A stretch of DNA of 29,328 bases from NCBI RefSeq assembly GCF_041224595.1, contig NZ_JBGFGN010000138.1, forward strand, positions 1 to 29,328, read 5' to 3'. The DNA comes from Donghicola sp041224595 (lineage in GTDB: Bacteria; Pseudomonadota; Alphaproteobacteria; Rhodobacterales; Rhodobacteraceae). Positions 24,097 to 29,328 of the stretch are shown here, in pieces. The translations under genes were made by a program, and so were the position numbers. The stretch's first letter is position 1. Every line of letters starts with the position of its first letter. The notes under the pieces are model-generated. The model was not told the origin of the DNA, did no database searches, and saw nothing but the letters and a program-made list of their open reading frames with translations.

Positions 24097-25233
24097 GTGA
24101 TCAAAGACCCACGGATCGCCCCCCTTTTTATTGGGTCCGAGATTTACCGGCGCTCCTCTTACGGCGCATGGCATCCCTTGCGGGTGCCGCGCGTCTCGAC
24201 TGTGATCGACTTGTCGCGTGCGATGGGGTGGTTGGGACCCAAGCAATATGTGCAAAGCCCCAAGGCCAAGGCAGCAGCGCTCTCTGTTTGGCATGATCCT
24301 GTGTATGTGGAGGCCTTACAACGCGCAGAGCTCACACAGGCCGTCTCGGATCAGGAGCGAGAGGCATTCGGTCTAGGGACAATGGCAAATCCAGTGTTTC
24401 CCGAAATGTGGCAAAGGCCTGCAACCTCCGCTGGCGCCTCGCTCTTGGCAGGAGAGCTTTTGGCCAAGGGTGGGGTGATCTATTCGCCCGCGGGCGGCAC
24501 ACACCATGGGATGCCCGCGCGGGCAAATGGGTTTTGTTATCTGAACGATCCAGTGCTGGCGATTTTGTCCCTGCGACGGACGGGCGTTCGGCGCATCGCT
24601 TATATTGACATCGACGCTCATCACCCTGACGGGGTCGAGGTCGCTTTCGGGCAGGACCCTGATGTTTTGATGATCTCTGTGCATGAAGAGAATCGCTGGC
24701 CGCGCACCGGTGGTTTGATCGGCGAGGGGGCTGGGAGCTTGTTTAACCTACCTGTTCCGGCGGGATTGAACGATTCCGAAATGTCGGTGATCAGAGATCA
24801 ACTCATTCTGCCGGCAGTCGAACAGTTCGCACCCGATGCGATTGTGCTGCAGTGTGGTGCGGATGCGGTGACCGAGGATCCGCTGTCGCGGTTAACTTTG
24901 TCCAACAATAGCCATTGGGCAATTGTGCGCGCCCTGATGTCAATGTCTCCGCGTTATTTGGTGCTTGGCGGAGGCGGATATAACCCTTGGTCTGTCGGGC
25001 GGCTTTGGACGGGTGTTTGGGCCACGTTGAACGGTCAGCACATCCCATCTGCTCTCCCGCCCGTGGCTGTGGATGTTCTGCGGGGGCTGAGATTTGACAA
25101 TCACCGATTGGGCCGCAATCCGCCCGAGCATTGGTATGCAACATTAAGAGATGAGCCGCGCAACGGAGAGGTCCGGGGGGACATCCTTGAACGCTTGGCG
25201 CGGCTCACTGCGAGGTTTGCTGTCCAGATTTGA
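24097..25233 (+). CDS. Histone deacetylase-family amidohydrolase (AcuC/ArgE-like deacetylase clan)
   Basis: Bacterial members of this zinc family remove acyl groups from acetylated lysines, polyamines or acetoin-related proteins. The 378-residue protein keeps all catalytic blocks: the His-His pair in GGTHHGMPARANGFCYLND, the zinc ligands in IDIDAHHPDGVEVAF (the usual HHGDG is HHPDG here), LQCGADAVTEDPL with the third ligand Asp, and GGGGYNPWSVGRLW with the transition-state Tyr. The start codon is GTG with AAGGAAAG upstream. Its TGA stop touches the stop of the opposing protease gene (shared TGATCA). The substrate is unknown. Confidence 0.9.
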   Translation: MIKDPRIAPLFIGSEIYRRSSYGAWHPLRVPRVSTVIDLSRAMGWLGPKQYVQSPKAKAAALSVWHDPVYVEALQRAELTQAVSDQEREAFGLGTMANPVFPEMWQRPATSAGASLLAGELLAKGGVIYSPAGGTHHGMPARANGFCYLNDPVLAILSLRRTGVRRIAYIDIDAHHPDGVEVAFGQDPDVLMISVHEENRWPRTGGLIGEGAGSLFNLPVPAGLNDSEMSVIRDQLILPAVEQFAPDAIVLQCGADAVTEDPLSRLTLSNNSHWAIVRALMSMSPRYLVLGGGGYNPWSVGRLWTGVWATLNGQHIPSALPPVAVDVLRGLRFDNHRLGRNPPEHWYATLRDEPRNGEVRGDILERLARLTARFAVQI

Positions 25234-27558
25234 TCACGCGAGTAGGAAATGGTTGCTGGTCAGATCGTCCAGAGCAACGCCGCGCAAGAGCAAGTCATTC
25301 CCTGCGTCGTCGCTGATCAACACGCCATTTCCCTGAACCATTGCGTGGTTGGACATCAGATCGTTGAAACCGGCAATTCCCACGGCAGCGCTCAGATCGA
25401 TCTCTTCGTTGATCGAGGTGGCAAAGTCCGAGATCACATCGGAACCTGCACTAAAGACAAAGGTGTCTCTGCCCGCGTTGCCGGTCAGGGTGTCATCGCC
25501 TTTGCCGCCATACAGGGTGTCGTTTCCCTTTTGACCGAACAGTTTGTCGTGTCCAGCGCCACCCGAAAGGTCGTCTGCGCCGGCGCCGCCCTTGAGAATG
25601 TCCTTCGCGCCGCCACCGGACAGATCGTCATCGCCAGCGTTCCCATTGAGCCGATCTTGTCCTCGATCCCCGATCAGGACATCAGCGCCCTGACCACCGA
25701 ACAAGCGATCGTTGCCATTCTCGCCGGACAGCAGGTCATCCTGCCCGCCACCAAAGAGGCGATCCGCCCCATTGCCGCCACTGATGGTGTCCGCTCCGGC
25801 ATTTCCACGCAACTCGTTCTTGCCCGCATTGCCGGTAAGGTCGTCGTCACCTTTGCCGCCCCATGCATTTTCCACGTAGTTGATGACATTGCCCGACACT
25901 GTGACCGCTGCGGCGATGCCGATGTTCTCGCTGATTTCGCCGATGGTCGAGTAGTGACCGGGGCGCAAATCGATGAAGCTGTCCGTGCTCAGATCCGATG
26001 CATCAATGAGGTCCGTGCCACCAGCGTCCCAAATTGTCAGAATCACATCGCGATAGACGCCGTCTTCCCCAAGAACCTGCATGCCAAGCTTGTTGTCGTC
26101 GTTCGTGGCGTATTGGTATTCAGTCGAACCGTTCTTCCCGTTTCCGTTGCCAAAGTAGACATTGTCTTCGGTCCGCGTGTTCGTGTTCACACCATAAAGT
26201 GCTTGGATTGCCTGAATGTCCCAAACCATCGGGGTGAGCGGCCACGCCTGATCTTCGAGGTATTCGTATTCCTCTGCGGGATGGGCGTTGTAGGACATCA
26301 CAGTCTGCTGGTTTGTCACCGCTGCCGCCCAAGGCCGGTCGTTTGGATGCTCTAGCCCCAAAGCGTGTCCCAATTCATGCAGGTAAGTATTCCAACTCGT
26401 ATGCCCATATACCGGCGTTCCGTTCACCAGCTGGTCAGGATTGCTTTGATTGATCCACAAATCACCGATGTCGGTCAGGACGTCGCCTGCGCCGTCATAA
26501 GGCAGTCCGCTGACGAACCCGTACAAATCCACGTCGTCGAACTCGGTCGCGCCAATCAGGATGTCGCCCACATTATCAGAGCTACTAGCGGAATAGGATG
26601 CCGATTTTGCCGCACCTTCGCTGACCAAGACGCCATCGACATACAGGTCCCCGCTGCGGAACTGATAGGTCCAGACGCCGGTCTCGCCGGAATTGCCAGA
26701 GCTTTCGTCCAGTGCTTCCAGAGCCTCAGTGCGGCTTGAATATTCGGTTTCGAAATAGCTGCTGAGAGATGAGAAGCCTGCAACAGCGGACGAGCCCGTG
26801 CCACTCAGGTCCTCGTATACCCAATTGATCTCTGAATAGTCGAAAATAACGTCAAAGTCGCCATTCCCCTGATCGACCAATGTCAGGCTAAAGGTATTCT
26901 CAGGCGCGCTATCCGCAAGACTGCCAGAGTAATTCGTGACATGCCGCCATTCGAGGGTCACCGTGCCGGCATCAGTGTCGATATCTGTGGTGATGCCTTC
27001 GGCGCCGATGACAATATCTGTCCAGAAAGCTGCGATCATGGCTGGAACAGAGCCGATCAAAGAAGCCGGCGAGGCCTCGCTATAAGCTGCACCGAGCGTC
27101 AAGCTGCCATTGGAATTTACATAAATGTCAGCCGCATCGAATGTCTCACCAAATAGGTTCAGGCCGTCGGCGAATACCTCTGAGATGTCAAACGAAGCTG
27201 AACTATCATCCGCAAATGCTAAAACCGAGGAGTAGGATCGCGCTGTGCTATCCGATTCAATTGCGCGCGCGCTGGCACCGGACCCAGATGCGGGGACCAG
27301 ATTGACGTTTGCCACCTCGTTCCACGCATCAATGGCGAGCAGCATCATGGCCTTTTCAGCGGCACCCATTTGTAGATCTTGGGAGGTCGGAACATACTCA
27401 CCACCGATGTCCCAGTATTCCTGTCCCTTCGACACAAAGGTTTCGTAATAGCTGGGAAGCGTATCGCCTACGAATGAATAAGTAATGTCATCATTACCAT
27501 TGTGCCAGCCATCCGCGCCATAAACCAAAAGCGCTTTGTAGTTCTTGAAATTAGGCAT
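25234..27558 (-). CDS. RTX serralysin-type metalloprotease with inserted NIDO-like domain
   Basis: This is a 774-residue secreted calcium-dependent protease candidate. There is no Sec signal peptide. The catalytic fold begins at DDITYSFVG and AAEKAMMLLAIDAWNEVANVNLV (residues 23-88) and resumes at GDILIG (331), leading to the zinc motif HELGHALGLEH at 394-404 and the Met-turn VMSY at 420-423. Between these two parts lies a NIDO-like domain (about 124-303) with IYVNSNGSLTLG, MIAAFWTDI, FSLTLVDQGNGDFDVIFDYSEINW and TGVWTYQFRSG. Residues 567-697 are RTX nonapeptide repeats, followed by a peptidase-M10-type C-terminal domain ending HFLLA, as in type I secretion substrates. No type I secretion genes are in the window. 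The ribosome site is weak (CGGGATTGTGACAG before ATG). Confidence 0.9.
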   Translation of the reverse strand: MPNFKNYKALLVYGADGWHNGNDDITYSFVGDTLPSYYETFVSKGQEYWDIGGEYVPTSQDLQMGAAEKAMMLLAIDAWNEVANVNLVPASGSGASARAIESDSTARSYSSVLAFADDSSASFDISEVFADGLNLFGETFDAADIYVNSNGSLTLGAAYSEASPASLIGSVPAMIAAFWTDIVIGAEGITTDIDTDAGTVTLEWRHVTNYSGSLADSAPENTFSLTLVDQGNGDFDVIFDYSEINWVYEDLSGTGSSAVAGFSSLSSYFETEYSSRTEALEALDESSGNSGETGVWTYQFRSGDLYVDGVLVSEGAAKSASYSASSSDNVGDILIGATEFDDVDLYGFVSGLPYDGAGDVLTDIGDLWINQSNPDQLVNGTPVYGHTSWNTYLHELGHALGLEHPNDRPWAAAVTNQQTVMSYNAHPAEEYEYLEDQAWPLTPMVWDIQAIQALYGVNTNTRTEDNVYFGNGNGKNGSTEYQYATNDDNKLGMQVLGEDGVYRDVILTIWDAGGTDLIDASDLSTDSFIDLRPGHYSTIGEISENIGIAAAVTVSGNVINYVENAWGGKGDDDLTGNAGKNELRGNAGADTISGGNGADRLFGGGQDDLLSGENGNDRLFGGQGADVLIGDRGQDRLNGNAGDDDLSGGGAKDILKGGAGADDLSGGAGHDKLFGQKGNDTLYGGKGDDTLTGNAGRDTFVFSAGSDVISDFATSINEEIDLSAAVGIAGFNDLMSNHAMVQGNGVLISDDAGNDLLLRGVALDDLTSNHFLLA
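25468..25860 (-). repeat. RTX calcium-binding nonapeptide repeat block
   Basis: About 14 tandem nine-residue units of the form GGxGxDxLx (for example GGNGADRLF, GGQGADVLI, GGAGADDLS, GGKGDDTLT) cover residues 567-697 of the serralysin-like protein. Several units deviate (GNAGKNELR, GGGAKDILK). They form a parallel beta-roll that folds when calcium binds outside the cell. Confidence 0.93.
26650..27189 (-). other. NIDO-like (nidogen extracellular) domain nested in the protease domain
   Basis: Residues about 124-303 of the metalloprotease show the NIDO pattern: an aromatic/NG strand (YVNSNGSLTLG), a short gap to PAMIAAFWTDI, a strand pair TVTLEWRHVTNY, FSLTLVDQ...DFDVIFDYSEINW, and the closing GVWTYQF. 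The insert falls where ordinary serralysins pass directly from the W.EVAN.F strand to the ADI.FG strand. The identification is by pattern; no profile search was run. Confidence 0.7.
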
Positions 27559-27702
27559 CTGTCACAATCCCGAGGCACAATAATCGACGCAAACAACACA
27601 GAAGGGCGTAAAGCCCTCTTATCATTGTTTTAACTTTTATCGGTTTTTGAGATTTATTGCGACTCAAATTGCCCAGAGTCCCGTGGCTATTTGCGTTTAC
27701 AG
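27559..27702. promoter_or_regulatory. Leader/promoter region of the metalloprotease gene
   Basis: The gap between waaA and the protease gene (both minus strand) is unusually AT-rich for this window. It holds a perfect inverted repeat TTTGAG-N11-CTCAAA at 27646-27668, a candidate regulator site. It also holds a weak five-base hairpin AGGGC-GTAAA-GCCCT at 27603-27617, which has no proper T-run and cannot be called a terminator. No clear -35/-10 pair was found. Confidence 0.4.
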
Positions 27703-28944
27703 TTACCGCGACCCCGGCACTGGCAATGCGCGGAGGATACGATCGACGACAGGGGATAGGTCGGTGGTCTTTTGGATCGTGGCCGTCGCGCGTTCTGTTA
27801 GCCGGTTGGGATCTTCCAAGGCGCACGCCACAGCGTCAGCCAAGTCGGAGGGAGCGTTGACCAAAACCGCGCCGCCCGCAGCATCAAGATCCCGATATAT
27901 GCGGCGAAAGTTGCTCGTGCTGGGGCCGTGGAGAATCGCAGTTTTATAGGCTGCAGGCTCGAACGGTGTATGCCCACCTTTGTCCGCAAATGAGCCCGCA
28001 ACAAAGGTCACCCCCGCGGATGTGTACCACATAGGCATCTCGCCCATAGTGTCGGCCAAATAAATCTCTGTGGACTGATCTGGTTGCTCACCAAGGCTGC
28101 GCTGCGCAAATCGAAATCCTTTGTTCTGCAATATTGCCACGATCTCTGAGGCCCGTTTGGGGTGCCTCGGAGCGAGAATCAGGAGCGGTGCCTCGCCCTT
28201 TTGTCGAAGCGCATCCAGAGCGTTCAGCATGATGTCCTCTTCCCCTTGGTGGGTCGAGGCGGCAAGCCAGATTTGGGAGCGTGGACGGTTCAGGGCAGGG
28301 GGGTCGATACGATCCGCCTGATATAAAGACTTCAATTCAATAACTGGTGCCATCTGATCTGCGCCGACGCCCAAGGCGAGGAACCGGTTGCGCGAGCCTC
28401 TGTCCTGCGGTGCCAAGAACGAGAGACTTTGGAACATCTCCTTGCGCAGAGATGGTAAGCGCTTCCAGATTTTTGCTGACTTTCTGGAAACCTTCGCGGC
28501 AACGAGGCAAACAGGAATGCCCTGTGCCGCAGTGGCCACGAGGCGGTTCGGCCAAAGCTCGTTCTCCAAGCTTAGCAAGGCAACGACCCGCCGACTGGCA
28601 AGCAACCGTTTTGTCGGGCCGCGTAAATCCAGTGGGGCGCAAAAAGCCGAAACTTGGGCAAGATTCCATCCCCTCACCATTTTTCGGGCGCTTACGGTAT
28701 TTGTGGTAACGGTAATCTCCAAGTCCGGACGTGCAGCGCGGAGTGCCTCTATAAGAGGGCGTGCGGACTCAAGTTCTCCGTTGCTCGCGCCGTGCACCCA
28801 AATGTTTGCGCGCCCTGCTTTGGGGCAGTGTCCCAACCTTTCGGCAAAGGCGTCTCCGGGTTCTTTGCCGCGCAGGGTTCGCAGGGCGAGTGCTCCGGCC
28901 AGTAGAGGTGCGATCAGCGATATGGTGGAACGATAGAGCAGCAA
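27703..28944 (-). CDS. waaA: 3-deoxy-D-manno-octulosonic acid (Kdo) transferase
   Basis: WaaA adds Kdo from CMP-Kdo to the lipid A precursor at the inner membrane, the first step of LPS core assembly. The 413-residue GT-B glycosyltransferase starts with a membrane-associating segment MLLYRSTISLIAPLLAGALAL. The N-domain block with the catalytic Glu is WVHGASNGELESARPL (usually HxxSVGE). The C-domain shows LLILAPRHPKRASEI, MGEMPMWYTSAGVTFVAGSF and GGHTPFEPAAYKTAILHGPSTSNF. The start codon is TTG: the in-frame codons just upstream include a TAG stop, and the N-terminus from TTG matches the family. Lipid A genes such as lpxK are not adjacent downstream, where the protease gene lies instead. Confidence 0.94.
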   Translation of the reverse strand: MLLYRSTISLIAPLLAGALALRTLRGKEPGDAFAERLGHCPKAGRANIWVHGASNGELESARPLIEALRAARPDLEITVTTNTVSARKMVRGWNLAQVSAFCAPLDLRGPTKRLLASRRVVALLSLENELWPNRLVATAAQGIPVCLVAAKVSRKSAKIWKRLPSLRKEMFQSLSFLAPQDRGSRNRFLALGVGADQMAPVIELKSLYQADRIDPPALNRPRSQIWLAASTHQGEEDIMLNALDALRQKGEAPLLILAPRHPKRASEIVAILQNKGFRFAQRSLGEQPDQSTEIYLADTMGEMPMWYTSAGVTFVAGSFADKGGHTPFEPAAYKTAILHGPSTSNFRRIYRDLDAAGGAVLVNAPSDLADAVACALEDPNRLTERATATIQKTTDLSPVVDRILRALPVPGSR

Positions 28945-29002
28945 TTGTGGTACCTATGGGTGAGGGGTGTCAGCATGAAGGCCACAACTCGGCCTGCATG
29001 TC

Positions 29003-29047
29003 GAGACGTGGGGCGTTCTATGGAAACCTTAGAAAAATGCACGTCTC
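29003..29047. repeat. 8-bp inverted repeat upstream of the rRNA promoter
   Basis: GAGACGTG (29003-29010) and CACGTCTC (29040-29047) are perfect complements separated by 29 bases. They lie between the divergent waaA start and the rRNA promoter candidate. The spacing is long for a hairpin; the repeat could be a protein-binding pair or chance. The rest of 28945-29089 shows no gene. Confidence 0.5.
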
Positions 29048-29057
29048 CAAGGAAATC

Positions 29058-29066
29058 TGTGGATAA
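29058..29066 (-). promoter_or_regulatory. Perfect DnaA box
   Basis: TGTGGATAA is the exact reverse complement of the consensus DnaA box TTATCCACA. It stands 24 bases upstream of the -35 hexamer of the rRNA promoter candidate. One isolated box does not make an origin, but it could let DnaA act at the rRNA promoter. Confidence 0.55.
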
Positions 29067-29089
29067 GTCATTTTCTTCTATTTTTTCTC

Positions 29090-29118
29090 TTGCGACTCTT
29101 TGTAGGTATCCGTAGAAG
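29090..29118 (+). promoter_or_regulatory. Candidate rRNA operon promoter
   Basis: TTGCGA (29090-29095) and TAGAAG (29113-29118) are separated by 17 bases. They are preceded by a T-rich stretch at 29069-29089 that could serve as an UP element and followed by a GC-rich start region (GGCCCCTCACCGG), as expected for a stringently controlled rRNA promoter. The boxA element about 140 bases downstream fits this reading. Confidence 0.6.
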
Positions 29119-29328
29119 GCCCCTCACCGGCGGCGCTGCGGCGCGGTTGGGGCGGACGGGACGGCCGAGAGGTTAGACGGTTCGGTTAGAAATTCTGGAG
29201 ATATTGGTTGGCTGCAGTGCTAAGGGATTGGCGCTATGGTTAGTTTTTTGTCTCCGCGCTCTTTGACATCGCGAGTATCTGAAGAGATATGTGGGCGGTT
29301 TGGTTCATTCGATGTATCAAACGCTGCA
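29119..29328 (+). other. rRNA operon leader (partial), upstream of 16S rRNA
   Basis: This untranslated region runs from the rRNA promoter candidate to the window edge. It contains the boxA antiterminator, and after it the text GAAGAGATATGTGGGCGGTT, which resembles the 16S leader of Rhodobacterales, where the 5' side of the 16S processing stem lies. The 16S gene itself (AGAGTTTGAT...) is not reached and should begin within roughly 100 bases past the edge. Confidence 0.75.
29257..29268 (+). promoter_or_regulatory. boxA rRNA antitermination element
   Basis: CGCTCTTTGACA matches the bacterial rRNA boxA consensus (TGCTCTTTGACA) at 11 of 12 positions. BoxA recruits NusB-NusE (S10) and the SuhB/NusA/NusG complex so that polymerase resists Rho on untranslated rRNA. 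It is placed in the leader as usual. Confidence 0.88.

Noticed and set aside
25249..26355. Plus-strand open frame of 368 codons opposite the RTX repeats
   Set aside because: Its repetitive Val/Ile/Ala-rich text is the reverse reading of the RTX repeat codons; the minus strand carries a clear zinc protease.
27603..27617. Hairpin AGGGC-GTAAA-GCCCT as a waaA terminator
   Set aside because: Only five base pairs and no proper T-run on the minus strand.
28761..29066. Plus-strand 101-codon open frame running from waaA into the rRNA upstream region
   Set aside because: Most of it is antisense to waaA, and its end lies in regulatory DNA with the DnaA box; the product is Arg/Cys-rich shadow text.
1..29328. 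Mobile elements, CRISPR arrays, tRNA genes, toxin-antitoxin or phage defence genes
   Set aside because: I looked for transposase motifs, regular repeats with spacers, tRNA cloverleaf text and small paired genes and found none; the window is mainly housekeeping DNA.

Overview
The window looks like chromosomal DNA of an alphaproteobacterium of the order Rhodobacterales (Roseobacter/Paracoccus-type Rhodobacteraceae). The reasons are the GC-rich coding style, the cluster of aa3 cytochrome oxidase genes without subunit I running into SURF1, threonine synthase and an M16 peptidase, the dprA-topA pair, and a ribosomal RNA operon leader of the type seen in this group. It holds 25 protein genes, one of them partial, and the start of an rRNA operon. 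There are no insertion sequences, phage genes, CRISPR arrays or complete RNA genes. Identifications rest on reading the translations and motifs; no database search was run.

Layout. 1-5623, all on the minus strand: the start of a CoA-transferase subunit A, topA (DNA topoisomerase I), dprA (DNA processing/RecA loading) and tldD (metalloprotease subunit). 5646-5659 holds an FNR-like site between tldD and the divergent oxidase cluster. 5805-10051, plus strand: ctaC, ctaB, a small one-helix protein, ctaG, ctaE and SURF1, which are subunits II and III, heme modification, copper delivery and assembly of the aa3 oxidase. Subunit I is not here. 10048-13274 continues with thrC, an M16 zinc peptidase and a RimJ-like acetyltransferase, with start and stop codons overlapping or touching. 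13345-15602 has an exported metallo-beta-lactamase-fold protein with an altered metal motif and a GlcD-type FAD oxidase.

15599-18031, minus strand: a flavin-reductase-like protein, then mtnP, apt and a SnoaL-like gene in a tight chain. mtnP and apt together recycle methylthioadenosine adenine to AMP. 18106-18591 is a GNAT acetyltransferase. 18657-23334, minus strand: DUF1178, a short-chain dehydrogenase, lysC (aspartate kinase) and ptsP (nitrogen PTS enzyme I). 23553-25233, plus strand: an exported glutathione-peroxidase-like protein with changed catalytic residues and a histone-deacetylase-family amidohydrolase.

25234-27558, minus strand: a large RTX serralysin-type metalloprotease whose catalytic domain is split by an inserted NIDO-like (nidogen) domain. 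This is the most unusual gene in the window. 27703-28944, minus strand: Kdo transferase waaA. 28945-29328 is non-coding and holds an rRNA promoter candidate, a perfect DnaA box, a boxA antitermination element and the leader towards a 16S gene that lies just past the window edge.
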